A DNA stretch of 64,000 nucleotides from Ceratodon purpureus (lineage: Eukaryota > Streptophyta > Bryopsida > Pseudoditrichales > Ditrichaceae). Below the pieces are notes generated by a model. It made no database searches. It was given only the letters and a program-made list of their open reading frames with translations, and was not told the DNA's origin. Position numbers and translations under genes: made by a program. Position 1 is the first letter of the stretch. Each line of letters starts with the position of its first letter. Location of the stretch: contig CM026426.1 of assembly GCA_014871385.1 (NCBI GenBank), positions 28,107,037 to 28,171,036 on the forward strand, given 5' to 3'. Positions 1-13,260 of the stretch are shown piece after piece.

Positions 1-1378
1 AAAGATATCATATTCAAATACGTTGTGGAAGCTTGCCAAAAAAATCATTTTCCGCTAGGAGGTATGCTGAAATTTACAAACAAAGGCCGTTTTTTGACAA
101 TAAAAATAGCATGTTAAAAATTCTTGGATTGAAAATCCGAACAGTGGGAACATGCTCTACTGCCTTCTCTATACATAGAAATTTTTATTTTTGAAAAATA
201 TCAAAATCTCAATTTCTGGTGGAATTTCAAAGTTTCGTCTTTGGGCAGATTTGGGCAGATTTTGGTAATTTTGGGCAGTTTTGGGCAAAATTTGCTGCAT
301 TCACAGTGGCCGAGAGCTTGCCCAAATTTTGGCTGAATGCAGCTTTTGACATTCAAAACCCGATAACTTTTTTCAGTATGTTCAAAAAAGAAAAAAAAAA
401 AATTCTACACAAACCTCTTCAAAATGCCTACCTACATTATTTTTTTCAAAGATTTACGAATTAAATTGGAATTCTAGGAACCTGCCCAAATTTTAAAAAA
501 GGTCATTCCAAGATTATTGTCCTTTAGGGGTTAACAACAAAATTGTATTCTTCATTTACAAACTCTACCATGCAATCTCTGACGCTAAACCAAAATTCCC
601 AATTCCTCCTTTTCGAACTGCCAAATGGCCCTGCACCTCCACCTCAAATTTCCAAATCTACAAAATGCCCAAATTCAAAACCCTCCGCCTGTACCCTCTC
701 CACCAAATCTTATGAAACACCCTAAAATCCACCCAACCTAGTCTGCAACAAACTCTTTGCCGTAACTACTTCCACCTTGAAACCCTAGCAAAGGTCAAAG
801 GAATGTCTGCAACTCGATTTGTCTCCTCAACGGATTCAAGCGCAGAACTGTTAAGTGAGACAAATTGAGCTCAATTGTAAAATAGATTTTGCATTGTAAT
901 GTTACAAACAAATTGACTTTGTAAGGAGGTATAATGTTTGGAAGCTATATTTTGAACATTGTCCATATCGGCTCATGTTTAAGTATGTCATTCACGTTTA
1001 TTAAGTCATAATATGGTATATAGGTAACTATCATGTTCACTTGTGATGATATAAAGTCGTCAACTCACATTAATGCCATTAATTCATTTAAAAAGAATGT
1101 TGTCTGTTTTGCAAGGTCACTAAGGGATTGTTCACTTCACTTTAAACACTATTATCATCCAGAACATGTAGTTGTATTTTTTTCTTTTTAAAACCATACA
1201 TTATTTTTTAACAATTAGTTTTACAATCCTATACTTGAAAGTTAGGATGGAGCTTTTATCTCTAGTGTTGCTTCCTTTTACTCTATATTGTTTGTATTAG
1301 AAATGGTAGTTTTGAGTGGTTTTGGGTGAAATATATTCAAAGAACTTCAGGGTTACAGTATCACAGTGCTCTTTTGTA
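1..1378. other. AT-rich flank, no gene seen
   Basis: No open frame here has recognisable protein content. At 237-340 the units TTTGGGCAGA and TTTTGGGCA repeat, and a 10-bp inverted pair (GCTGCATTCA / TGAATGCAGC) lies inside them. The remainder is AT-rich single-copy-looking DNA. Confidence 0.5.
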
Positions 1379-1716
1379 TTAATTAATTAATGGGGCCTTG
1401 AGGAGGTGCCACAAGGACCCCCTTGAGGTGGTGCCACGTGGCATTTATATACTAAGGCAATAAAACTCAAAAATAAAGTATCTTGTAATTTTGTATCTTG
1501 TAATTTCTTTGCCCTCAACTCCCACTCTATATACTTCCTCACCTCCTTTGCATTTTCAAACAATATGGGACAAATCCCCAAATCTATGCCATACCATCAC
1601 CATACCATCACCATACCATCACCATACCATCACCATGCCACCTCATTAATTAGTTAATGCCACGTGGATCCCTCCACGTTACACCCCTTCATGCGGCCGG
1701 CATTAATTAATTAATG
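1379..1716. mobile_element. MITE-like element, copy 1
   Basis: The segment is bounded on both sides by ATTAATTAATTAATG in inverted orientation, followed inward by G/C-rich sequence (GGGGCC on the left, CCGGCC on the right). Inside are the palindrome GCCACGTGG and an 11-bp tandem repeat (CCATACCATCA, about four copies near 1588-1638). A second segment at 7562-7896 has the same ends and the same GCCACGTGG and GGCACCCC-type blocks, so I treat the two as a family. No coding capacity; the superfamily is unknown. Because the ends are themselves repeats of TTAA, the exact border and target duplication cannot be read. Confidence 0.45.
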
Positions 1717-3450
1717 TCAATGTGGGGTGGTTCGCAATTTTGGACACATAGAACTTCATTTAAGAATAAATACTTATCAACATTAAAGATTAACAATTCA
1801 TATCTCAGAAGTGACTTATGAATACAAATGATGTTAAAAAGGAAATCCAAATTTGATATGTAAATTGAATACTTTTGTGCATACATGTGAATTCAAGTTG
1901 TATAAAGTGCAAATTAAACATCTAATATACATATTTTTTGCTATCATTTCAAACATTATTCATATGCAATATATAAAATTCCAACTCTCCTTTCATATAT
2001 TCTATAAATTTCAATTGAACAACTGACATTAAAAATCTCTTAAAATTATCATATCACTTGTACTTATTTTATTTGAATTTGTTTTTGCTTTTAGGTTAAC
2101 AAGACCAACCAAATTGGTAAATGACGATAGTCATATGAGAATTTTTTTTTAATAGGAATTCGGAAGAGAGTCAGTCATAATACATTGAACTTTGAGTTCC
2201 ATATTAAAATGATATTTTCAGTACGTCCTAAATACCTAAAGTATCAACATCGAATGTTTTTTCTTTTCTTTTTAAAAATCATTGAATAAAACTGTTGCTT
2301 GTTTATCAGTGCTTGAAGTAAGGTTATTCTCAGGTCAACCTATATTATGTAATTTAAAAGAATTCTTCAGATTAGTAAACTATGCATAAAAATCTTTCAT
2401 AATTATGATGGGTACCCTTAAAAAACCTAATTCTTTATTTATTAAAAAAATGTGATTTCATTTACAACCGTTATCTAATGTATTACGTATGAAATTCTGT
2501 AGGTAGGATTTTGTGTTGCAGGATGCACTGAAAATTGGGTGGCAAATGAACTGATGGAAATGGTCGTTATCACAACAATCATGAATGTTGGAGTTGCAAT
2601 CTTCCAAGCTTTGTTCACCATTATGTGGTATAAAGTACCTACTTCTCATAATTTTTCTATCCATTCCACTTGTCATTCTTTTCCTTTAGATCTCTACATG
2701 CATTTCTTTATTGAACTTCTAAAGCCATTAAATAGAATCCAAAATTCATGTTACTACATAGAATATGCGACTTTTATGAGAAATTCACCTCAGTTCCTAT
2801 TGCAAGTTTTTGAAAAGAAATTCTAGAATACTTTGAAATTACTATTATTTTAATTTTTTCTGATTAATTACCTTTTGTATTTTACAACATTATTTGTAAT
2901 TATTCATATTAGATAGGTAGAAATTTCGAATAAATTTTTACATTACTTATTCTAATAAAAGAGTAAATTCAATACCTTTTAATTATTTATTGTTTGTAAC
3001 AGAAGCTAAAAATTCCCAATTGAGACTAATTCTATAAATGATATGTATTTTATTGGTTCTCCTCAATCAAAGCACTACAATATTTTGTGAGGAAAACGAG
3101 TTATATGTTTTTAATGATGAAAGGAACTTCAAAATGGTAAAATACTTGTAAAAAAAAATTTTGCAATTTTTCAAATCATTAAATTTGTAGACAAAAGTAA
3201 ATGACAATGCATTCACGACTCTCTGAGAGTATGGATTGATGGTAAATTTAATTTTTAATACTTCAGAAATTATAACAATGCATAGTTCAAATTTGGATCA
3301 ATGCATAAAATAGAAATATAACTAATTGGATAAAGGTTTCAATGGATGCATTTTTTATAATTTTGATCTATACAATTTCCACATATTTATATAATGTATA
3401 ATTACATATAACATATTTCGTAAAACGGGTTAATTACTGAAACTGAATTA
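1717..3450. other. AT-rich stretch, nothing recognised
   Basis: AT-rich DNA with no frame showing recognisable protein content, no clear repeat and no RNA gene that I can see. Confidence 0.45.
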
Positions 3451-4705
3451 CAACTAGGGGCCTGGGTGGGAGCTTTTGACAGTGATTTTAGTCAAGACCC
3501 CACTTTTATCTTAAGGACATCCACAATTTGGAACCCGAGTTCCCTTACCAACATCCCATGCCTTAGAGACCCCATTGTTTTCACACCTATTTATATAGTA
3601 GTCTCTATATCACGCTTATTGTATAAACCTGAGCAATACTCTTCTATAGAAAGATTAGCACAGCGGCAGGGACCCTTCCATCATGTTAGAGTAAATCAAA
3701 TAAACAAACGTAAGGCATCTAAAGAGGAATTTTATATCTATTTTGGTAAACCATAAAAGTTACCAGGCATTGACCCTGCCTTGTGGAAATGGGCATGTGG
3801 TACTCTCTTCATGATGTATAGCTCAAAGACAGGCAGACAATTACTAATAGATAGATCCTCTCTTAGCAAACTAGTCCAAGAGAAGTGGAAAGAAGATGAC
3901 CAAGTCAGATTCACCTTCAATTGGAAAGAAGTATAGAAGGGTGGAAAATCCAAGAAGGAGGCCGCCTTTATGTGGTCCATCTGGCACCAAGCAGTGGCAA
4001 CAAATTCTTGGAGAGGAAAATTCAACCTTGCCATAGATCAATCTTGCATGATTTATCCTAACAAGCCAGTGGAAACTCACACACATTGTTTTTATGACTG
4101 TAAAAATGCAAAAGAGGTATGGAACTATTGCTTTTATCTCATGCATATTTTGCAGAGAGGCAGATACAACTTGTCACCTCCACAAAAGTTCTCTTTTGGA
4201 CAATGTGTGCTTAGTAAAACTGTTAGATATAAGAAACATGGTCTAGTTAAAATTTGGTCTCTACTAAGGGAGATAGCTCTCTAGTGTATGTGGAGAAGTA
4301 AGAAAAGTAAAATCTTTGAGAATAAGTGTTGGCTTACCGAACAAATCTATAAGTTTATTTGGGACTCTCTTATTGACTATGGGCGCATAGCTTGAAAGAA
4401 GACCATGATAGCCACTTTAAGGACAAAAGCTAAAGAGATTATCCAAGACTTATTGAAAGCTTTTGACTCTAGGATATTGATTAGAAACATTTTGGAATGT
4501 CGGACAGATTTTACTGTTAGATGGACACTAATCCCGCTAGGTGGAGTTATCCCCAACTGGCTCTAACTAGTTTTCTCTCTCTTTCTCAAGTTCCGGTTAC
4601 TTTCTGCCTTTGATGAAAATATGATGAAGGTTGTACTTTTCTTTATGCAATCAAGTTTGTTCAAATGCCCAAAAAAAAGAACAAAAAAATAAAATAAAAA
4701 TTAAA
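3451..4705 (+). mobile_element. 5'-truncated LINE with zf-RVT domain
   Basis: One continuous frame runs from about 3466 to 4563 and translates as the C-terminal end of a plant non-LTR retrotransposon ORF2. Visible marks are DPTFILRTS, LPGIDPALWKW, then the zf-RVT zinc-binding module (MWSIWHQAVATNSW ... THTHCFYDCKNAKEVW), then REIAL-CMW and DYGRIA, which are typical of the tail of such proteins. The reverse transcriptase and endonuclease domains are absent, so the copy is truncated at its 5' end. The 3' end is an A-rich tail near 4670-4705. The frame holds four stops (TAA 3754, TAG 3934, TAG 4282, TGA 4393) and no frameshift that I detect; the last two replace expected Trp codons. No target duplication could be found. 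The copy is dead but not very old. Confidence 0.8.
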
Positions 4706-7561
4706 TTGGTTACTTAAATGCAGTGACACCTTCAAACTTGATTGATTTGGATAATTAATGTGAATAAGAAATGTTCAATAGTGCACAAATTAATGTAATG
4801 CATGGACTTATATGGGAAGTTTATGGGAGTTATAATTAATGATATGATTAATTATACTTGACCTCGAAGGACACATTTGAGGAAGTATTGAAACTTTGCA
4901 AGCCTAATTTGACAACCATTAACTGATCATGACATCATTCATGTCATCAGTTCTTATTTCGTGTCTTTGGGTGCCTTTGCTTTTCACTACAATTGTACAT
5001 TTTTCATTTCAATTTTCATTTGCATGTGTACATCAATATTTTCTTTTGTAAATGACATTTTTAATCGACATGATGCATAATGACAAAGTGACATATCGTA
5101 TCAAATACCTTACACATTGAAGTAATTTTTTATTTGAACCTATTTTAATCAAATACCATGAAAACAAAATCTAATGATATCTTATAAAGAAGGCAATATT
5201 AGACATTATCTTGTAGAAATTGAATTTTTATATCAATCACTAAAATAGGTACTTACAAATAATTCAATGACAACAACGCTTATTGTTGGGGGAAAATTAG
5301 TTTATAATAAAATTGACTTATGCACAAGTTACTATCTTCAATATAAAAAATATTTCATATTCATAACCCAAAAATAATTGTCTAGATGGCTCCAATATTG
5401 AAAGACATCAACGTTGTTACACATTGGTCTTTTTAAATTATGGCCATTGAGCCTTTTGTCCTTTTATACTTGCAACTTACAAAGATTACATTATTCAGAG
5501 TATACATGCAATTCAAGAATAATAATCACGTTAATGCTTTTCACCATTCAAATCCAATGCTCATCAATTAGTCTTTAAGGATTTATCAAGTTCATTTATT
5601 AACACTACACAGCTATAGCCTTATCAATTGTAGTGCCAAACAGAGATTGGTGTCTAGATGTTGAAGAAGATAATATCTATTTTTCTCCTAAAGCTCGGAT
5701 TGAATATAGGATTATTACACTTCTTGAGTCTATACTAGCAAAACTAATAAGTCAGCAAACTTCCATTTATAGCAATAATACATACTGAATGACATCATCT
5801 GATGGCTTTCTACTCATGGATGAATTCAATCATCTCAACAAAGAATTATATTATAGAAATAGATAACTTCACATCTTCTAGATGCTTAACATTGAATATA
5901 GCTTATAGTTTTTGAATAAGCTTCAAATGCGTATTAATAACATAAATCAATGCAAACAGCTATTTATAATACATGAATTGATGGCAAGTGATGCGCTTAA
6001 AGTTTGATTGGACGTTTCAACATTTGTCACAACTACACGTGAGATGAGACTTAAAATACTTGCTCAACATTGTTATCTTTACATATTCAAATATATCTTC
6101 TACACTTTTCTTGAGCATTCTAAATTTATTTGAGATGCAATACGGACTACAAAATTTACATGGCTTATTTATGACTGCTTTTATAGATTAATGACAATCT
6201 TTTCTACAATCTAAATGCACAACAAAATTTAAGAAATATTAAACCATATGAGGAATTTTTCTCATTATTATATCCAATTAAAGGTGACTCTAGACAATTT
6301 AATTATTGCATTGGTGAATTATTTTGAAGGTAGAGGCTTTTGAATGGAATTGCTTGAAATGGAAGATCAAGAATCATTGACTTTGAAAGGCGAGGAAAAA
6401 CTTTAATTTGTCTAAATGGCAGTACATCTCAAACTTGAAAGGCTATAGAAGTAATTGTTTTTAACAAATTTTCATTGAAAAAAAATATTTGTATTTTTTA
6501 TACATGAAAATGCATCCAATTAGTATAAGTAGGCACGTAATACATAAACATATAATATGTTGTACAACACATATACATTTACATAATCAATTTATACTAT
6601 TTTGATGATTTTTTTATATAGGAAAGATATGACATATTTGTTTTTAATGATTTTTTTTCTATTTGATGGATGACTTATTGAGAGTAATTATTTTCCATGG
6701 CCTTCTAAATTTTAACTTGAACATACCCTCACCATTTTATATCTAAGAATCAAATTAATTATGCTTATCTACTATAAGTTATTTTGTCAAAAGAAAAAAA
6801 AGACCTTTACCAAGTTGAGGAGACTCAACTCCTTTCCAACTTCACTAGCGCACAGTTGAAGCTCCGTTGCATTTTGAACTTTGAAAGGGATGGAAATAAT
6901 AAAAAATTTCATGTTATATCTTAAATTAATAGTTGTTTCAATTTTATGCAAAAATTAAATCGAGATTATATGAAAATTTCGTATATTTCAAATAAAAATG
7001 TCTTTACTATAAACACCACAAATGTTTCTCCATACAAATGCGTGCAAAAGATGTTTCAAATTCATATAGTATGTGCAATGATTTTATTGTTTTGATAAAT
7101 ATTTTCTAGAAGCTATAGTCAAAATTAAAAAACATCATTAATCCGTTGTATCCTGTTAAGTTTAAAGTACAATGACCTCATGATTCTGGCAGAGAAGAAG
7201 GTTACATTCTCATCTTCTTAACCTTAGTAGTCTAAAAGCATGAAACTTTGTTGATAAGCCATTCCTCACTCATATCATGTGCCAAAAGATCCACTTTGTA
7301 GCATCAGCAACAATTGTCGTAGGAAGGGCTGTCAAATGTAAGTTCATAATATCTAACTAAGTAATGTACCTAAGAAGCTTTCTTTGACAATATTGCTCAT
7401 AAAAAATATTTTGAACTTTGTAAATAAAATACCATATACAGAGTTTTGGGACTATTCTGGTATTTTGAGACTAGATTTAGTATTCCATCATGCCTACAAA
7501 CCCTACTTTCATATGTCCCCATCTTCACTTTACTATCTCCCCAAATCTCACTCCCCATTTG
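4706..7561. other. AT-rich stretch, nothing recognised
   Basis: About 2.9 kb of strongly AT-rich DNA. Short open frames exist but none shows family motifs, and there is no obvious repeat structure. Confidence 0.5.
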
Positions 7562-7896
7562 TGATGCATTAATGAATTAATGAGGGGGCTGGGAGTGGGG
7601 CGGGGGTACGTGGCGCAACCAGGATGTTCGAGGGGGTCTTAGGGGAGGGGGTCTTAGGGGGGGTCTTAGGGGGGGTCTTAGAGAAGCCTTGGGAGGGGGT
7701 CTTGGGGGGGTTTTATCCCATATGGTTTGTACCTCCTCACCTCCCCTCAAAGTACAAGAGGGTGGGTGGGGAGGCGAAGGTAATTTGCAAGTTTCCCAAT
7801 TTGCCATGTGGCACCCCTCAAGGAGATCCACGTGGCAAATGTCACTGAGTGTGAATTCTGCATTAATTAATTAATGCAGAATTCACACTCAGTGAC
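7562..7896. mobile_element. MITE-like element, copy 2
   Basis: The left side begins CATTAATGAATTAATGAGGGGG and the right side ends in CATTAATTAATTAATG, inverted relative to each other as in the copy at 1379-1716. It shares with that copy CCACGTGG, CACCCCTCAAGG-type blocks and an ATATGG..TTTGT core. The interior has a G-rich tandem run at 7627-7710, built on GGGGGGTCTTA. The right border coincides with a perfect palindrome (listed separately). Non-coding; superfamily unknown. Confidence 0.45.
7841..7896. repeat. Perfect 56-bp palindrome
   Basis: The left arm (7841-7868, beginning GTCACTGAGTGTGAATTCTG) is exactly complementary to the right arm (7869-7896), with no spacer. The centre is CATTAATTAATTAATG, the end motif of the MITE-like element. 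It could extrude as a cruciform. Confidence 0.9.
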
Positions 7897-8397
7897 ACTC
7901 TAAGGGACAATCTCACTTTACTAACAGGAGGTTGCCAGAAGACTGTAGTATAGGGTTGATGCTACTTTCAAAAAAATGGCACCTTGTTGTAATCTCTACC
8001 TGATTATTAATGTTCTCTAGAGCCAATTTTTTTTCCCATTAGCTTCTCCCATTTTCCTTTAGTTCTGTGATTAATGCTTTTCATATCCATTTCTCCATGA
8101 ATCTAATCTCTACCGTGATAATCCCAAAGGACAACTACATATCTAAAGCTTATGCCATTAAGAAAGCATATTTTTGGTGGAAATGCATTGCCACATTTTT
8201 TATGCATGGAGGTGATTCATTTTGTAGACCTCATTTTTAAAGAAGTGGATGCATTTTCTTCTTCTACCATTTCGGTAAACTGTCGTTCAATTACTTGTGA
8301 ATAATCTTCCTGCGTTGTACTATTGATAAGTCTGCAAGAAGTTTTTCTTTTACTATATATACTTGCAAAAGAACCAAAAGACAAATTAAATATTACT

Positions 8398-11300
8398 CTA
8401 CATTAGTCCTCTTTGGTTGTATTTGAGACCATAATTGTTCAACGGGTCACTTTGGACTACATTCAAACATTGATGTTTTGAAGAAAACATTGATATTTGA
8501 CGTATGATAGTGATGAAAAGAGTAGAGTTCAACCTAAAATCTAGTAAAGCTAACATGGACAAATTACAATGGATAACATTCCAAAAGAGCTTGCAGCCAC
8601 TACGTCTACAAAGTTCGTGTGATAGAGCGATTGCGGCTATGTCTGAACTCTTGGTTTTGAGGTTTCCAAACCAATTCTTCATTTGCTTTGATGTATCAAC
8701 CTCATTCTATTCTATTTCTTCATAGAGTGTAGTCTTGAAAAGCAACAACCCTGTTATTGTCTTCGGCACACCTCAAGATTGGCACTAATATCAAATATGA
8801 AGACATATTTGTATAACACCCACTTAGTGAGCTAGTGCAACTTTTGATTGTTGCCGATAATTTTTGCTATAACATGTCTTTGAAGCAGGATGAAGTCTTC
8901 TTTCTTGGTATTCATAATTGTAGACCTGTAATCACACATATCATGGTGTTACTTTTCAGATCCCTTATCAAAATTCATATCCCTCTATATTGATTTAGAA
9001 ATCTAAACAATTTTCAATGATGAATGTCATTGATAGTATTCTTAACAAACGGGGTCTATGTCAACATATTGTATGCATACCCCATTACTTCACCATTGCC
9101 TTATTTACGTTCATATACACATTAATATTCCATGTGTTAAAGTAAGACATAAATAACCTCAAAGGCAAGATTTCTTATTTGTCCATAGTGATGGCCGTCG
9201 ACAATATAAATGAACACGGCAAGGTCATGGTCCTACAAATGTGATAGTTGTTAAACCTTACATGTGTTTTATTAAACCAATGTTTCTCTTCCATCCTGCC
9301 CATTTATGTGCGCTCAATGTCTTCTTCATTATACACCTCATTTCTGCTATACTCCAAAGTCTTTGCAGTTCTAAGCAATGAACAAATAAATATCAGTGTA
9401 AAAGTCAAAGTTGCATTTACGTATGCAATCTAAAACTACAACATAACTTGCAAACCGGATGGTGGTGAAAGGGGACCATTCATCAAACACTTCAAACTCC
9501 GTATTTGGTAGTACTTCAGCCAAAATATGAAAAGCTCACGCTTCGAGACATTGCATCATTGTTCAATTCTGAATCCTTGCTCCTATTCACAAAGGACTCA
9601 TTGTCAGGTACTTCCTTCGATGTCTTTGAGAGATGTTTTCAATTTTTTGTACTTGAGTCCTAAAAATAAAAACACATTGCTCCCACGTGCACAACACTCA
9701 AATTACAATTATATCAACATCTCCATAACTTTGAAACTAATACATTTTATAAATATATCATTAACATTTGGAATTGTCATATATAACAACCACTTTTCAC
9801 GTACAAACTGTCCAACAATTAAATTAGAAAGGTTACATAAATCTATTGATGTGCTTCCAAATATCAGGACCTAAACACTAGAATACAAGTTCAGCCAAGG
9901 AAGTTGTACTCAGTATATTCGGTAGATCTATGGGATGCAACCTAACAAACTCGAACACATTGGCACTACTTCTCTTTAGTCGAACGAGCCATGGCATAAG
10001 CGTCTTCGTAAGTGCAGAAGGTTTCTCTATTGCTGAAGTGAAGGGCGGTATGCATATGGAGTTTAAAGCCAGGTTTAACAGTCCTTATATCTTTTTGTTA
10101 ATCACTAATACTGTATTTCTCCGAGTAGGTACAAATCCTAGAGTATCTTTGAATTCAAATGAGTGCCATATAGCCTTGCCCAATAATTTGAAACCAACTA
10201 GTTTTCTGGATGGAGTACTTTGTTGCGTTCGACCTAGTGAAACTCGATTATCCCAAGTGTCATACTTGGCGCTATGGCTCGTTGGTCGTCTTTGTGACTG
10301 TATTGGTTTCTTTTACCCTGGTTTGTTGCAATTTTTAGGGTTCCTCTTCCAAAATTTCGAAGTCATTATCTGAACAAGCATGAAGAAGCGTTGAGCATAT
10401 AATGATATGAAGTTTATTCCAGGCCCCTAGTTGAAGCCTTTGTACCAACTTGCGCAATGAAAACTTTTGAGTCCAAACAATCAGTTATGTATAGTACTTG
10501 GTAATAACCTCCTTTACTTGGCGTAATTTGGATACACACCCTTGATTCATACAAATATAGTATTCACTGTAATGTAGTGCAAAGTGTGGTTCTCATTCTT
10601 CGGAATACCATATATGCTAATTCTTTTTATGAACAAACAAAACCTTCTTGGTATATGTACATGCATGCTTGGACTTTGACATCAAAAAAAGTCCATCCCT
10701 CTGAGGTTCAATCATGCCAAAACTATACTTACGATATATAATTAAATACAGCATAGCACATGATTGACAACTCTTTCTCGGCTTTGTAGCATTACATGAG
10801 CTCAAAGAACATTGCATATCTGCCCTTGATTCCGCAAGTCAACACTTTTGTTTAACCTGTGAAGCAAGACATAGACCATCCAATTTACAGCTGTGCATGA
10901 AACCAACATGCAATTGTTGTAAAAGAAGGTCTACACCGATGCAATTCAATGTGGATATTCTTTCACATATTATGATTAATATTATACACTTCTAAGCGTG
11001 ACTTGTCAAATTTATTTACTTTGTAGTTGTCCCATTGTCTCTGTTTGACCTATACTAGAGCCCATATTTCAAATCCCTCTCTATTTCTCCTTAAAATATT
11101 GTATACAACTATGACCTTCATACCAATCATAATCTGTCAATAGAATAAGTTTTGCTTCAATCGAAAATATTTTAATACTTGTGAAGATGAAAACTCTTCT
11201 CCTTCGACCTCAAGATTGTCGTCGAGGCCATGACTTTGTAGACTCATTCAAAAAAGATGTTCCTCTTGCATAGACTATGAAGTGAGACTACAATCCTCGA

Positions 11301-13260
11301 CAACTAAACAATTAGAAAAGAGGGAGTGAAATCTGTGCTTATTGGTAACTGCTTCCCAAGGTCAGGTTGACATTTTGGAAGTACGTGTCTTGCTTCCAAG
11401 TAGGCATGTCTACCACTGTCAATATTCTCCATCGAACCTTTGTGAGAAGATGGTGTCGGACTTCACGCAAGTGATACTCAAGCCTCAGTGCTTGAACCAT
11501 ATTGCGTGTGCAAGGGATACTAGATTTAGATTTTAGCCGCAATGTAGGAGTTTGCTAAAGACCTTTCACCAGCGCCTCTAGCTGCGCAAGCTTTTGAGAC
11601 TGCTCCTCCTTAATTCAAGCATTTTCAAACATACCCTATCTTGAAGCTTCAACCTCCCTCTCCAAAGCGTCTTGTCACTTCTTCAACTTTGCCGTTAAGT
11701 CTCTTTGTAGGTGCCTTTTCCTCTATATTAATCTAACCTTGAAATGTTTTTCTTAGAAAATTATTGCATGTATCTAGGAAGGTTGGTTTATGCTTTGGGA
11801 TATTGCCTTCTTCTGTCTCTTCCTCTACTACTATGTTAAACGCCATTTAGCATGGATTTTTGGAATCCATGCTATTCTTGTCCAACAGGTCCACGTACTG
11901 TGCATGTCGCGGTCCAATTTCACTATACAACTACGGCTCCACTTTCACAAGCTTGCGTAAGGTGGGCTCCGCTGCTTTTGGTACAATGCGGGGTCGTTTA
12001 GGCGGGACAACACCCTTGGATTTAGTCGGCTCCCTCATATACAATGGTATAAATCCTAACTGGTCCGACTATAGTAAATTACCACTACTGATACATCCCT
12101 CGTACAGTCTGCAGGAGGTCATGACGAAAGCAGTGGAGGGAAGTTGCATTGTAGTAAAGCCACAAAATACCGTTTCCTTGACTTCCTTTCCTATTTTTTC
12201 AATACTCTCCACCTCTACCTCTACAGTCTTCAGAACAATGTCTACATTCCTTTCTTGCAGAAGCACGTTCAAGGTAACAATATGTTCTTCTATCTGCATG
12301 GCAAGATCACGCTGATTCTCCTCTAGGTTGTTAGTTTCCTCCTCCTATATATCCTCTGCTTTGGCATTTTGATTTTCAAATACTCCTTTAACACCTGGAT
12401 ATATCAAATCGTTTTGTTCATTGTTGACAATTCCTTCCACTATTTCTAGGAGATTGTCTTCACCTGTAGCCTCCTCTCCGACAACAATTGAATGATGCTG
12501 TTCTTGCCCTTCATCATCTCCTCCTTCACCTTCTTCTCTTTGCAGGATAAGTTGCCTACATGCTGTTGATACTTGTACAAGTTTGACAAGAGAGAGAACT
12601 AGAACAAAATCACAATGTTGACCAACGATGTCCTCCTTTGGTCAATAGACTACTCGCATAGTCGAGGAAACATTACATTGCGGTATTCACTATACCGGGT
12701 CTAGAATGGGTCGTCAGGATTGTTTTCCTTGTTACACATATGCAGCTATCGTGACATACTACCTTTCCAAAGTTGCAATAATGATCTCTACAACTGATCC
12801 TCATTCCAAAAATGTGCACCACATGCCCTCCCCAAAACAGCCTAGGTCCTCGACAAAACAAAGATCTTGCTCTCGTGGACCCACACACTATAGTTTCATT
12901 GTCCTTGTCATCCCTCATTGCCTCATTCTTGTCAAGATCCGTTGCTCTCCTTGAAGACGTTCCTCCCTAGTTCCATAAATGGCCTTCATCATCCTTTGTG
13001 CCAGTGTCACGCGACCGTGTCAGTGCTTTATCACCCATGCTGCAATGCACATCTTTGTCCGAATCAGTGTCTCACGAGTTTGTTCCATTTGATTGTGTGT
13101 AGATGTCTTCATCTTCTTCATGGCCAACGGTTGCACATCTTGCGCATCATCATTTGTTTGTATGCAGAGGTCAATTAGATAAGGGAGCATTTTAATGATT
13201 TGTTCATAGGCCAAAGATAGAAATCAAGGTCGCGTAGTGAAGTAGTGAATGCAATCAGCC
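8398..13260 (-). pseudogene. Decayed minus-strand coding region, unidentified
   Basis: Several minus-strand frames give protein-like text broken by stops and frame changes. From 13.2 kb downward they include DAQDVQPLAMKKMKTSTH, an acidic and helical coiled-coil stretch near 12.3-12.0 kb (QIEEHIVTLNVLLQERNVDI), VPPKRPRIVPKAAEPTLRKL near 11.95 kb, and near 10.0 kb LPTKTLMPWLVRLKRSS and VFEFVRLHPIDLPNI. The text runs colinearly on one strand, which suggests a single old gene or element ORF of several kilobases. I recognise no domain and no terminal repeats. It could be an old DNA-transposon gene or a host pseudogene. Confidence 0.35.

Noticed and set aside
3451-10433. A 15-base inverted match (CAACTAGGGGCCTGG) at 3451-3465 and 10419-10433, as possible hAT-like ends of a 7-kb element
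   Set aside because: About two 15-base inverted matches are expected by chance in 64 kb, there is no matching target duplication, and the interval contains unrelated elements.
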